DNA of 64,000 nucleotides from Pirellulaceae bacterium (GTDB lineage Bacteria > Planctomycetota > Planctomycetia > Pirellulales > Pirellulaceae), in contig JAHBXS010000001.1 of NCBI GenBank assembly GCA_019636375.1, positions 62,001-126,000 of the forward strand. The letters are read 5' to 3'. This document shows positions 19,478 through 28,801 of the stretch, piece by piece; the stretch's first letter is position 1, and each line of letters begins with the position of its first letter. A program made the translations under genes and the position numbers. The notes under the pieces were generated by a model. The model did no database searches. It saw only the letters and a list, made by a program, of their open reading frames with translations, and was not told the origin of the DNA.

Positions 19478-20497
19478 TTACTTTAAAAGCGATACTCGTT
19501 TTGCGAGTTCCTCCTCGTCAACGTAAGAGTCGCGGTCGTTACCGTGTTTTCGAGAAACATTCTGTTTGGCAACCGCAATCAACTCTAAGTAATTGATCTG
19601 TTCGGCGGCATGTTTGGTCGGAAAACTAAGCACAAGTTGACCTTCATTCAAAAAATAAACGCCGGGAAGCTGAAAACTGTCTCCCGCTATCTTGCCAATC
19701 CCGTGACCCCCTTTAATTCCGGCGCCTAACCCGCGTTTTAGAATCCGCCAAGAAAACAGTTGACTCCAACTTCCCCTTTCAAGTCCAAACGCTCGATACA
19801 AACGGCAGGTCGGATCGCTAAAGTGATGGAAGGTATCCAGGCCGTATTTGCTAAGCATTTTGGTTCCATCAAGCGGATGCCCCATGTGCACAATCGCAAC
19901 CGAAACATTTTCATCAACGACCCTGTCACGAATAATTTGTAACTCGCTGAGAGTTTCTCTGCAAAACGTGCATCCCGCGTGGCGAAGAAAAATTACCATC
20001 GTCAGTTTTCGAAACGATAATTTCTCTAAAGTCTCGCCTCGTTGACTTCGAGTGAGCCGAACCGCCTCCTGGTATGTTGGACACTTCGCGTTTTGAAGCG
20101 GATTGCTGTTCCAGCGAAATGCATGGTAGAGAATGATTGAAAAAGGAACCCACCAAATCAAGTCATTGAATACTAAAATGAGGCCAAAGCTCCAAGGCAG
20201 GTTGCCTTGCCAAGCCGCAATTAGAAATCCGATGGGGCCAAAGAGTTTCCCCAATAGACCGATCAAAACGATCGGCCAATGTCGGAATGGATTGAGTGAT
20301 GCAATCCAATACCCAAGCCCGTAGAGCCCGACGATCATTCCCACGCATTGCCAGATTTCTGGATAGCGGGGAGCCTCCATGCCAAAAATTCGGAACCACA
20401 TCAATGGGGCGATGATTACCAAACCGCCCCAAAGGAGGTTGTATGCAGCAGCGACCCTTAAAACTGGCCGAATCCAAATTGGAACCTGCTCATTCAC
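19478..20497 (-). CDS. SelL-type thioredoxin-fold redox protein with membrane domain
   Basis: Four hydrophobic segments (about residues 10-35, 47-67, 72-97 and 103-125) are followed by an AhpC/PRXL2-like thioredoxin fold. The active motif is HAGCTFC (Cys176 and Cys179), matching the UxxU/CxxC site of SelL-related redox proteins, here with cysteine. VYFLNEGQLVLSF near the end is the conserved last strand. It probably reduces peroxides or disulfides at the membrane; the partner is unknown. Convergent with the ABC operon. Confidence 0.85.
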   Translation of the reverse strand: MNEQVPIWIRPVLRVAAAYNLLWGGLVIIAPLMWFRIFGMEAPRYPEIWQCVGMIVGLYGLGYWIASLNPFRHWPIVLIGLLGKLFGPIGFLIAAWQGNLPWSFGLILVFNDLIWWVPFSIILYHAFRWNSNPLQNAKCPTYQEAVRLTRSQRGETLEKLSFRKLTMVIFLRHAGCTFCRETLSELQIIRDRVVDENVSVAIVHMGHPLDGTKMLSKYGLDTFHHFSDPTCRLYRAFGLERGSWSQLFSWRILKRGLGAGIKGGHGIGKIAGDSFQLPGVYFLNEGQLVLSFPTKHAAEQINYLELIAVAKQNVSRKHGNDRDSYVDEEELAKRVSLLK

Positions 20498-20650
20498 GTC
20501 GTGAAGGACTCCTAAAAATATTCAATTAAACCTGTTCAGTATGCCGCATCGATCGCCGCATCATAACCATTTTCCGCCAATTTAGACAAAAAACTGTGCA
20601 AATTCTCGCTGTTTTGGGGAGGAACCAGCCTTTAGGGAAGAAATTCGGAG

Positions 20651-21535
20651 CTATTCGTCTTCTTGTCTAACGTCCGCGATTGACGAAAGAAACTGGCGGA
20701 TCGACTCAAAACGATTTTCCGGTTTGATCTCGAGACAACGATGAACCGCTTTGCTTAATTTCGCATTGAGTTGGGGGCGAAATTTGTGAATATTCTCGGC
20801 GGGTTTTTGGTCGTGATTGAGTGCAGCCAGTGCCGTCACGTCGGTTGCTCCCCAAGGGTGCTCCAACGCCAAAAACCTGTAAACCGTGACCCCAAATGCG
20901 AAAATGTCGACCCGATGATCCGTTGGACGTCGGCGAATAATCTCGGGAGCCATGTACTGTGGCGTTCCAGTTCGATTTCCCGGAAGCCGATAGGGTGGCT
21001 CATTCGGGACCGACAAACCAAAGTCGATAAGTTTGAGCCAACTGAAATCGTTGATGCAAATGTAATTTCGGGGGCAAATGTCACGGTGTATGAATCCGGC
21101 TTCGTGAACTGCCTGTAACCCCTCGGCCATTTGACGAATCAAATGAAGTCGGTTTTTTAGCAACCGCTCGTCCGGGTCCCGTAAAATCGTATTGAGTCCT
21201 GGCCCATCGATGTATTCCATCAAAATGTACTCTTGGCCAGTTGTTGTCTTACCATATTCATAAGTCTTGGCAACTCGAGGATGATCGATTTTCATGCCGA
21301 TCTCGCCTTCTTCTGGGCGATCTTTCAGGCCTTTGAAACGTCCACGAAAGAGGGCTAGTTTTTCGGAATCGAGTAATTTAATTCCATAAACTTTGCCCGT
21401 CCTGATATCCGTCGCGACATGAAACTTCGACATCGTTCCGGTGTAGGCGTGACGATCCAAGCGAAATCGAGCCGAAACATCGAGCGCAAATGATTTTCGC
21501 CGAAAGGCATCCTTGAATCGATCCAATAAACCCAT
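20651..21535 (-). CDS. Serine/threonine protein kinase with altered catalytic loop
   Basis: Soluble 294-residue kinase-only protein. The ATP-anchoring Lys is in YGIKLL (Lys53), the catalytic loop reads HRDICPRN (Asp152, Asn157), and the metal-binding Asp171 is in DFGLS. The activation segment runs to GTPQYMAPEI. Two deviations stand out: the glycine loop is poor (YTGTMSKF, no GxGxxG) and the catalytic-loop Lys is Cys154. Core acidic residues remain, so activity is possible but may be low. No sensor domain or membrane segment is present. It sits between a redox gene and accD without an obvious link. Confidence 0.9.
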   Translation of the reverse strand: MGLLDRFKDAFRRKSFALDVSARFRLDRHAYTGTMSKFHVATDIRTGKVYGIKLLDSEKLALFRGRFKGLKDRPEEGEIGMKIDHPRVAKTYEYGKTTTGQEYILMEYIDGPGLNTILRDPDERLLKNRLHLIRQMAEGLQAVHEAGFIHRDICPRNYICINDFSWLKLIDFGLSVPNEPPYRLPGNRTGTPQYMAPEIIRRRPTDHRVDIFAFGVTVYRFLALEHPWGATDVTALAALNHDQKPAENIHKFRPQLNAKLSKAVHRCLEIKPENRFESIRQFLSSIADVRQEDE

Positions 21536-21603
21536 GTCTTTTTCAGTCTCTAATCATTTTGAGGGTAGTCTCCACTAACTGACACGCATGATTTCGCAAG
21601 AAT

Positions 21604-22464
21604 TTACTTTCCGCAATAATCGATGATCGTCGCAATTTCGGATTTTAAACGCTCCCGATGCACGATTCGATCAACGAAACCGTGCTTGAGCAAAAATTCG
21701 CTTGTCTGAAACTCCTCAGGCAACTCGATCCGTATCGTTGCCTTAATCGTTCGTGGACCGGCGAATCCGATCAAGGCTTTCGGTTCGGCAAAAATCACAT
21801 CACCGAGTGATGCAAAACTCGCAGCCACACCCCCCATCGTCGGGTTGGTCAAAACGGAAATGAATAGCCCCTGCGCTTCGTGAAATCGAGCGAGTGCCGC
21901 CGAAACCTTGGCCATTTGCATCAGTGATAAAATCCCCTCGTGCATCCGAGCTCCTCCGCCGGAACCACTGATGATAATCAGAGGCAAGTTTCGTTCGGTG
22001 GCTTTCTCGACTAATCGAGTAAGTTTTTCCCCGACAACGGACCCCATCGAGCCCATGATGAAACCAGAGTCGGTAATGCCGATCGCCACTCGCCTCGCTC
22101 GAATCATGCCCGATCCGGTGACGACGGCGTCTTTGAGGCCTGTTTTCTTTTGTTCACTGATCAATCGATCCTTGTAGGACCGACTGTCCGAGAACTCTAA
22201 TGGATCAACTGAAATTAAGTTATTGTCCCACTCCTCGAAGGTCCCTTCATCAAGGACTTGGCTAATTCGCATCGCCGCCGAAACATACATGTGGAATCCG
22301 CACTCAGGGCAAACGTTGAGACGCTTTTCCACTTCCTTCCGAAACACAGTCTTTTTGCAACTTGGGCACTGAATCCAAGTCCCCTCGGGAACGCCGCGCT
22401 TCTTGCGAGATGGAGGAGATTGAGCGGTTTCAACCGCAGGGCTTTGAGGTTGATTCATGTTCAC
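21604..22464 (-). CDS. accD: Acetyl-CoA carboxylase carboxyltransferase subunit beta
   Basis: Transfers CO2 from carboxy-biotin to acetyl-CoA to make malonyl-CoA, with AccA as partner. The N-terminal zinc ribbon has Cys33, Cys36, Cys52 and Cys55 (CPSC, then CPEC). The crotonase-like carboxyltransferase domain contains [11 protein letters not shown] and [17 protein letters not shown], the oxyanion and CoA-binding loops. The 286-residue length is typical. ATG at 22464. The 25-residue polar N-terminus is a usual variable extension. Confidence 0.97.
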   Translation of the reverse strand: MNMNQPQSPAVETAQSPPSRKKRGVPEGTWIQCPSCKKTVFRKEVEKRLNVCPECGFHMYVSAAMRISQVLDEGTFEEWDNNLISVDPLEFSDSRSYKDRLISEQKKTGLKDAVVTGSGMIRARRVAIGITDSGFIMGSMGSVVGEKLTRLVEKATERNLPLIIISGSGGGARMHEGILSLMQMAKVSAALARFHEAQGLFISVLTNPTMGGVAASFASLGDVIFAEPKALIGFAGPRTIKATIRIELPEEFQTSEFLLKHGFVDRIVHRERLKSEIATIIDYCGK

Positions 22465-22760
22465 TTGAAATATGTGTTAAATTTTACCTCGTCATTCTGG
22501 CAGACACCAACCGCTCGTCGATGAGCAAGATGCTTTGCGAAAATAGAGGAACCTAATTGGCGAATGAGCACAGTAGCCAGTGTTGGACGAATGAGCACCA
22601 AGCCCAATCACAGCCAGCACCGATTACCGAGTCGCCTCACATTATGACGGAATCCGAGGTTTTTTTCGACGGGAGTTGCTGGAAGAATCGCCCTTAAAAC
22701 TCTCGAAAAGCTGGGGGCCGTGTACTGTCAAAAGCTCATGACGGGAAAAAATGCAAGATT

Positions 22761-23147
22761 TTAGTCGTTTTCTCGATGCAAAAACTTGCACTTGTTCAAG
22801 AGTTCGTTAGCCTTTCGACTTACCGTGAATGCGAATCTCCAAACCTGCAACGCCATTTTTGCGATCAGAACTCGCGGATGAAATTCGTCAAAAGAAAACA
22901 ACCGACAGGCACCACAGCATAGGCATCGAAAAGGGCCAATGAACAAAATCCCGCCGAAAGTGAATCCCAACAGCAGCGAATGATACCAGGTGTACCGATT
23001 GCGGAAATAATGGTTTTCGAGCCGATTGCAGTGAAAACAATACAGAAGATGAATATCTTCGGTAGATTCCAATTCCGAACTTTCGTCAACAACTTCATGT
23101 TCTTCATCTGCAACAGGAGAAGTTTGTGAAATGGGAGGCGCAAGCAT
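22761..23147 (-). CDS. Small zinc-ribbon membrane protein
   Basis: 128 residues, not recognised. An acidic N-terminus is followed by YCFHCNRLENHYF, one hydrophobic segment (about 63-80) and CLCCGACRLF. The two Cys clusters look like the halves of a zinc ribbon around a transmembrane hairpin. The start lacks a Shine-Dalgarno. Protein-like composition and paired Cys motifs support a real gene. The 22465-22760 spacer holds only two copies of CGAATGAGCAC (22561-22571 and 22588-22598). Confidence 0.55.
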   Translation of the reverse strand: MLAPPISQTSPVADEEHEVVDESSELESTEDIHLLYCFHCNRLENHYFRNRYTWYHSLLLGFTFGGILFIGPFRCLCCGACRLFSFDEFHPRVLIAKMALQVWRFAFTVSRKANELLNKCKFLHREND

Positions 23148-23656
23148 AAACTAACCGATTTAACTTAAACGAAATGGTCAAAGATTCCTCGTTCGCCACG
23201 TCCTTCTAGGCCCCTACCTTCCCGCTTTCTCCAAGCGGAATCCATCAAACCTTCTGTTTCAATGGATCATTAAAGTATGATTAAGGAAATTTAATGGTCA
23301 ACTCACTTAAAAATCCAATGAAAAACCCCAAAAAGCCTAACAAATCGAGATGATCGGACGGAATTCAATCCCACCAAACGTCTCAAGAGCTAGCGTGCCA
23401 AATATTTTTGCGAATTTCTGAAAACTGGGGTTGACGGCATTGGATGGCGTCGCTAATTACATCGCTCCGAAAAATGCCGTGCGTTATTTTCTGACTCGGC
23501 GGGTTCGATGTGCGCTGGGTATGCGCCTCGAATTTGCCGACTCGCGGACTCTTGAGTTCGTGGGCAAACGTGGCTGTTTGGTTTGCAAGGTAGACCTTGT
23601 GTTAGAAGATAACGCTCAACTTGATTGGTTTTAGCGTCACGTTAAAGGAGAATTGC
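23148..23656. other. Intergenic region upstream of the secretin gene
   Basis: About 500 bp. A small ORF at 23431-23634 has no recognisable feature and is not called. A small hairpin CCGCTT/AAGCGG lies near 23230. TTGACG (23432-23437) followed 17 bp later by TAATTA is a weak promoter-like match. AAAGGAG at 23644-23650 is the ribosome binding site of the secretin gene. Confidence 0.4.
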
Positions 23657-26600
23657 GTGAGAATCTCCGAGTTATTTAGACTCCGATTCTGGTCCACGGG
23701 AATGATCGCGATTGCCATGGTTGGCAGTTGTGCGTTTTCCGTTTGGGCTCAATCGCCTCAGGCGAGTGGGAACTTTCAGCAAGCGTCAGCGGCTGAGGAC
23801 AAATTAGAAAGTTGGTTGCGCGACGCTGAAGGTGCGATGCAACAACAAAACTGGACATCTGCGGAAGGATTTCTGCGGGTGGCCGATGCGTTAAACCGCG
23901 GTTCGGGTGCTCCCCGATCTGATGTTGAGATGCGCATCAACCAAATGCGAGCACAAATGCCGCAAAATTCGGCTGTCCCTCAAGGGATGACGGCCGATTC
24001 CAATACGGCGCGAGGCGGCGATGTGCAACTTTTGCTCGAAGCCCGACAGGCACTGGCTAAAGGCGATGTTGCGTCTGCTCAAAGCAAGATGCTTCAAGCC
24101 AAACAAGCGAATCTAACTGCGAATTCCTTGGGTGATACGCCTGAGATGATTCAGGCGTTGATCACTCGACAAAATCAGCTTGCCGAAATGGCGCGGAGCG
24201 GCGACCCCGACGCCTACAATACGCAAGCAGCAACGTTTTTAATCGAACAAGGCGAGCGACTGCTTGCCTACGGTGATTTGCAAACGGCGGAATTCCTGGC
24301 CAATCAAGCCGAAAAGTTTCCTGTGGATTTCACGGCAATGTCGGTAAATCCAGGGCAATTGCGATCCAAAATCGCCACGGCTGGTGCCCAGCAACCTTCC
24401 GGTGAAATCATTGCAGTCCGCCGTTTGATGGCTGAGGCGCAATTGGCAGTCGATCAAAAGAACTGGTCAGAAGCCAAGCGGTTGTTGACACAAGCCCGTG
24501 CTTACAACTTGCCAGAATCGGCCTTCCCTGCGGATGCCGTTCGGCCTTGGCAAATGGAAATGGTTGTTGATCGAGCTTTGCGACAATCAGGGAGTCTTGG
24601 TGATTCCTTCGACAACCGAGTTGTTTCTGCGGACTACGATGCGTCGCAAGACAAAACTCGAAATGCTCAAGTAGCCATGCAAGCCATTCCGGCTCAAGGC
24701 AGTCCTCAAGGCCAACCGGCTGCGTCCTCGTTAAGCGATGCTCCGAATATGAGCGGCGGGCCAGAAGAGGTCGACCTCAGTTCGATCCGCGACGACGAAC
24801 AATTGTTGTTTCGCAAACTTCAGCAAGACGTCTTTCGAGGTCGTGCCGATGCTGACCGCATGATGAAGAGTGAGCCACGCAAGGCCCTCGACAAAATGGT
24901 CTACTTGCGGACCTCCATCACAACCAGCGAACTCAGCCCTGCCTCGATGGCTCCGCTGCTGACGATTGTTGATCGTGACATCACCGAGATGCAGCGATTT
25001 ATCCAAGCGAACTTGCCGCAAATTCAACTTGACGAAACCAACGCCGAGAGATTGGCCGAGGTTGAATTGACTCGCGAACGCAAGTACGAGGCCGAGTTGC
25101 AAATCCAACAACTGGTTGAATCGGTCAACCGGTTGATGGAAGCCAAAAAGTACAGCGAAGCCAGCGATGTCGCTCGACAAATTAACGAGTTGGCTCCAGG
25201 ATCTGAAATTGCGTCACTTGTCAATGCGAAGGTGATGATTCAATCCAACTATCAACAGATGGAAGAGCTAAACGCAGATCGCGCCCAAAACCAATGGGAA
25301 CGCTTCGCCGCCGTTGAGCGTGCTGCAAATCCAAACGCGACTGACTACGAGTTTGGTGACGCAGAAACATGGATTCGAAATAGCAATTCTCGCATTGCCA
25401 ACGCTGAAGCTCGCCGATTCAACTCGGAAGCGGATCGCCGAATCTGGAACAAACTTAAGAATCAAAAGATTCAAGGCGAGTTTTTAGGTTCGCTACGTGA
25501 TGCGGTACAGCAAATCGCAATGCAATCCGGTGAGAACATCATTTTTGACGACTTGGCAATGGCTGCCGAAAGTATCGAGCCTAGCACCTCGCCTGTCAAT
25601 GCTTCGATGTCGCAACCAGTTTCCATGGAAAGTGCTTTAAAAGTTCTACTAGGCAACGCCGGTTTGACTTTTGTTGTCGAGGATGAAGTGATCAAGGTCA
25701 CGAGCAAGGGAGCTCAATACAAACGTCTGATTCCAAAGACATATTACATTGGCGACCTCGTGACTCCGATTAACAACAATTACTCGTCGACGTCACACAT
25801 GTACTTTATCACTCCGCAACAGCAACAGCCAAACGTTCCAGGTCAACATTTGGCCGGTGGCAATACGCCCGGAATGCCAAATCAAGCCGGAGCGCCTTCA
25901 AACGTTCTAGCCCAACATCTCCCAGGAATGGGTGGAATAGGTGGAATGGGTGGCGGTCTTGCTGACGCAGCCATGATGAATGCTTTGGGGTCACGGTCAG
26001 GTACCGGTGGACCACAAACCGGAACGCCGATGTATACTTCTATGGGCGCTCCTCATATGGGTGGTATCACCATTGGTGACTTTTTCCCGCTGATTCAGTT
26101 GATTCAGCAGACGATTGCACCCGACGATTGGCAATCATCGCAGGGCGAAGGTACGATCATGCCTTATGTCCCGAACTTGTCGCTAATCGTTTCTCAAACG
26201 CAAGAAGTTCACGACGAAATCCAAGACTTGTTGACTCAATTGCGTAAACTGAACGACGTGCAAATTGTTGTCGAAGTCCGCTTCATCACGTTGCGAGACA
26301 ACTTCTTCGAGCGAATCGGAATCGATTTCGACTTTAAGATCAACGACAACAGCGGTTTGACAGCCGCCCAAGTTTCCACGACGGACAGGTTCCGGCCTAG
26401 CGTTATCGTTGGACGCGATGCGACTTTGGAACGCTTTGAACCAACTGCCGACCTGGATATTGGTTTCTCCCAAAATTCCATCGGCGGTGTGTTGCCGACT
26501 TTCGGGGGATTCGATCCTGGAACTGCAGCTAACTTTGGTTTCGCGATCCTAAGCGATGTCGAAGTGTTCTTCCTGTTGCAAGCCTCGAAGGGCGATACGC

Positions 26601-27274
26601 GAACCAACCTCACCACCGCGCCAACGGTGACCATGTTCAATGGTCAAAGCGCCTCGGTGACGGACTTTTCGCTGCGGCCTTTCGTAACGTCAGTTATTCC
26701 TGTCGTTGGCGACTTCGCTGTGGCTCAACAACCAGTCGTCAGCTTGATTCCTGACGGAACCATGTTGACTGTCCGAGCGACGGCCAGCGACGACCGACGG
26801 TTTGTTACCTTGGCGTTGAATCCATACTTCACCAAGATTACCGATGTGCGAACATTCACTTTCGATGGCCGCCGCACAACTCGCCAAACCAGCAGTAGCT
26901 TCTTGCAAGACCTGCTGAACCAAGCGAATCCTGGGAACGGAAATGGAAACGGCAATGACGATCGTTTAGATGTCGAAACGGTTACCGAAGGTGTTACGGT
27001 CCAACAGCCTGTGACTTCAATCACTTCGGTGAATACGGTCGTAAGTATTCCTGATGGCGGTACCGTTTTGATTGGCGGAATCAAAACGCTCTCTGAAGCT
27101 CGCCTCGAAAAAGGTGTGCCTTTCTTGAGCAATATTCCCTACATCAATCGGTTGTTCAAAAACGTCGGTATCGGTCGTGAAACTGCAAACTTGATGATGA
27201 TGGTCACTCCACGGATCATCATCCAAGAAGAGGAAGAGCGACGACAAGTTGGTCCAGTGGGTGGCGGCAACTAA
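23657..27274 (+). CDS. Secretin (GspD/PilQ family) with N-terminal TPR-like repeats
   Basis: Outer-membrane secretin monomer, about 1,205 residues. A GTG start with AAAGGAG 6 bp upstream is preferred over the in-frame TTG at 23621. It leads into a signal peptide ending near VWAQS. Residues about 40-310 hold four repeats of the form NWxxAxxxLxxA, TPR-like. An STN/N0-like domain (about 595-695) is followed by a Gly/Met/Pro/Gln-rich insert (about 715-800). N-domains and the secretin barrel come next (about 865-1190), with the hallmark VSIPDGGTVLIGG. No other secretion or pilus genes are adjacent, so the machine it serves is unknown. Confidence 0.92.
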   Translation: MRISELFRLRFWSTGMIAIAMVGSCAFSVWAQSPQASGNFQQASAAEDKLESWLRDAEGAMQQQNWTSAEGFLRVADALNRGSGAPRSDVEMRINQMRAQMPQNSAVPQGMTADSNTARGGDVQLLLEARQALAKGDVASAQSKMLQAKQANLTANSLGDTPEMIQALITRQNQLAEMARSGDPDAYNTQAATFLIEQGERLLAYGDLQTAEFLANQAEKFPVDFTAMSVNPGQLRSKIATAGAQQPSGEIIAVRRLMAEAQLAVDQKNWSEAKRLLTQARAYNLPESAFPADAVRPWQMEMVVDRALRQSGSLGDSFDNRVVSADYDASQDKTRNAQVAMQAIPAQGSPQGQPAASSLSDAPNMSGGPEEVDLSSIRDDEQLLFRKLQQDVFRGRADADRMMKSEPRKALDKMVYLRTSITTSELSPASMAPLLTIVDRDITEMQRFIQANLPQIQLDETNAERLAEVELTRERKYEAELQIQQLVESVNRLMEAKKYSEASDVARQINELAPGSEIASLVNAKVMIQSNYQQMEELNADRAQNQWERFAAVERAANPNATDYEFGDAETWIRNSNSRIANAEARRFNSEADRRIWNKLKNQKIQGEFLGSLRDAVQQIAMQSGENIIFDDLAMAAESIEPSTSPVNASMSQPVSMESALKVLLGNAGLTFVVEDEVIKVTSKGAQYKRLIPKTYYIGDLVTPINNNYSSTSHMYFITPQQQQPNVPGQHLAGGNTPGMPNQAGAPSNVLAQHLPGMGGIGGMGGGLADAAMMNALGSRSGTGGPQTGTPMYTSMGAPHMGGITIGDFFPLIQLIQQTIAPDDWQSSQGEGTIMPYVPNLSLIVSQTQEVHDEIQDLLTQLRKLNDVQIVVEVRFITLRDNFFERIGIDFDFKINDNSGLTAAQVSTTDRFRPSVIVGRDATLERFEPTADLDIGFSQNSIGGVLPTFGGFDPGTAANFGFAILSDVEVFFLLQASKGDTRTNLTTAPTVTMFNGQSASVTDFSLRPFVTSVIPVVGDFAVAQQPVVSLIPDGTMLTVRATASDDRRFVTLALNPYFTKITDVRTFTFDGRRTTRQTSSSFLQDLLNQANPGNGNGNGNDDRLDVETVTEGVTVQQPVTSITSVNTVVSIPDGGTVLIGGIKTLSEARLEKGVPFLSNIPYINRLFKNVGIGRETANLMMMVTPRIIIQEEEERRQVGPVGGGN

Positions 27275-27338
27275 CCCTGGACAAACATTCTTCAAGGTCG
27301 CGAAGCGACTAGAAGAAGATTCTCCAATCAAGTGACAG

Positions 27339-27368
27339 CCACCGGGTTTTACGCCCGGTGGTTTTTTT
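27339..27368 (+). terminator. Rho-independent terminator after the secretin gene
   Basis: CCACCGGG (27339-27346), a seven-base loop, CCCGGTGG (27354-27361), then seven T. A strong GC stem with a U-tract 65 bp after the secretin stop. Confidence 0.9.
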
Positions 27369-27536
27369 ATGGCCTAATCCTGCTGTGTCCCCTGTTGACT
27401 TATGAATCATCTCCGGCAACGATGCTACAACATTCGTCTGGTGTGGGGTGAAGATGGGTCAGGTTCCGGCGCCGGAACGGCTCGGTGGGTGCATGGCACC
27501 ACGGTTACTGACTCCATTTCACTCCCGCGCAACATT

Positions 27537-27559
27537 TCTTAGTGACATATCTTAGTGAC
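27537..27559. promoter_or_regulatory. Direct repeat TCTTAGTGAC, twice, before the isomerase gene
   Basis: TCTTAGTGAC at 27537-27546 and 27550-27559, a 13-bp period, 27 bp before the start codon. Could be a regulator site; no direct support beyond the repeat. Confidence 0.25.
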
Positions 27560-27585
27560 CTCGATTGAATTCGGAACGACACAAC

Positions 27586-28428
27586 ATGGAAAAATGGCCT
27601 ATTGGAGTATTCGCAAGTATCGATGCGGGACTTGGAGTTCACCTCTCGGTGGCTCAGGACCTTGGCATCTCGACGATTCAGCTTCATGCACCCCATGCGA
27701 ATAACCGCAATCCGCAATCCGCACAGCAATTTCTGGGTGAGTTGGCAAAGTTAGGGATTCAGTTGACGGCCGTGTTTGGTGGTTTTGATGGCGAAAGCTA
27801 CGCCGACATCCCAACCGTCGAACGAACCGTTGGTTTGGTCCCAACCGACACCCGAGCCGAACGCTTGGCCGAAATGAAGGAAATCTCTGACTTCGCGCGA
27901 CTCCTCGAATGCAAGGTCGTCGCCCTCCACCTCGGATTCGTGCCTCACGAACGCGACAGTGATGCCTACCGCGAAATCGTTGCGATCACTAGAGAACTAT
28001 GCGACTATGTTGCTGGGAATGGACAGGCGTTGCATTTAGAAACCGGCCAAGAAACGGCCGAAGCCCTCGTGCAATTTATCGACGACGTGGCTGCCGACAA
28101 TCTGTTTGTGAATTTCGACCCGGCCAACATGATTCTGTACGGAACCGGTGAGCCGATTGCTGCTCTAAAGTTGCTGGGAGATCGTGTTCGAAGTGTGCAT
28201 TGCAAAGACGGCACGTGGGCGTCGCAACCCGGAAAAGAATGGGGCCGTGAAGTTCCTCTCGGTCAAGGCGATGTCGACATGTCAGCTTACTTGCGAACCT
28301 TACGGAACATTGGTTACGACGGCCCGCTAACCATCGAAAGAGAAATTCCCCAAGAGCCCGAACGTCAAAAAGCTGAAATCGCTGGGGCTTTGGAATTACT
28401 CGAACGAATAAAATCCGAAATCCTGTAA
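27586..28428 (+). CDS. Sugar phosphate isomerase/epimerase (xylose-isomerase-like TIM barrel)
   Basis: 280 residues of AP-endonuclease-2/xylose-isomerase-like barrel. Supporting segments are IQLHAPHA early, VALHLGFVPH mid-protein, LHLETGQE (metal-binding Glu), NFDPANMILYG and VHCKDGTW. The Glu, Asp and His ligand pattern matches the family. The true substrate (sugar, inosose or similar) cannot be told. ATG 27586 is preferred over the in-frame TTG at 27565. A small membrane protein gene starts 3 bp after the stop, so they are likely co-transcribed. Confidence 0.88.
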   Translation: MEKWPIGVFASIDAGLGVHLSVAQDLGISTIQLHAPHANNRNPQSAQQFLGELAKLGIQLTAVFGGFDGESYADIPTVERTVGLVPTDTRAERLAEMKEISDFARLLECKVVALHLGFVPHERDSDAYREIVAITRELCDYVAGNGQALHLETGQETAEALVQFIDDVAADNLFVNFDPANMILYGTGEPIAALKLLGDRVRSVHCKDGTWASQPGKEWGREVPLGQGDVDMSAYLRTLRNIGYDGPLTIEREIPQEPERQKAEIAGALELLERIKSEIL

Positions 28429-28431
28429 ATC

Positions 28432-28758
28432 GTGTCCACTCTTCAAATCAAATTGTTTGGACTCGCCGGTCTTGCGTTTACCGTCTACGGCCTGTGGGGG
28501 ACATTTTATGCGGCTGATCAATTGTTTCCTGCGATATGTTTGCGGGCTGGCCTTGTCATCTTGGCGATTTGGCTGGCGTTGCCACAACTTATGGCCCCTA
28601 GCAAAAAATCCTTCTCCGGCCTGATCCTGGTCGCAATCATTGCCATCATCGCCGTCGTTTCCAGCCGCCCCCGCATTTTTTTACTTGTCGCCGGAATCGG
28701 ACTTCTTGTCCTAATGCTTCAACGCTTGAAGAAATTTTCCACTAAAAAAGGCTCTTAA
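28432..28758 (+). CDS. Small integral membrane protein
   Basis: 108 residues with about four hydrophobic segments (residues 5-25, 32-50, 60-75, 80-95) and a basic C-terminus. GTG start 3 bp after the isomerase stop, so probably translationally linked. No family recognised. Convergent with the pseudoprotease operon; 43 bp separate the two stops. Confidence 0.65.
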   Translation: MSTLQIKLFGLAGLAFTVYGLWGTFYAADQLFPAICLRAGLVILAIWLALPQLMAPSKKSFSGLILVAIIAIIAVVSSRPRIFLLVAGIGLLVLMLQRLKKFSTKKGS

Positions 28759-28801
28759 AAATTTAGCCGCTGGAGATGAAAAATCGCTTTCGGATTAATT
28801 T

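Noticed and set aside
19478-20497. Selenocysteine in the SelL-like protein
   Set aside because: The active site is coded by ordinary Cys codons; no in-frame TGA is needed.
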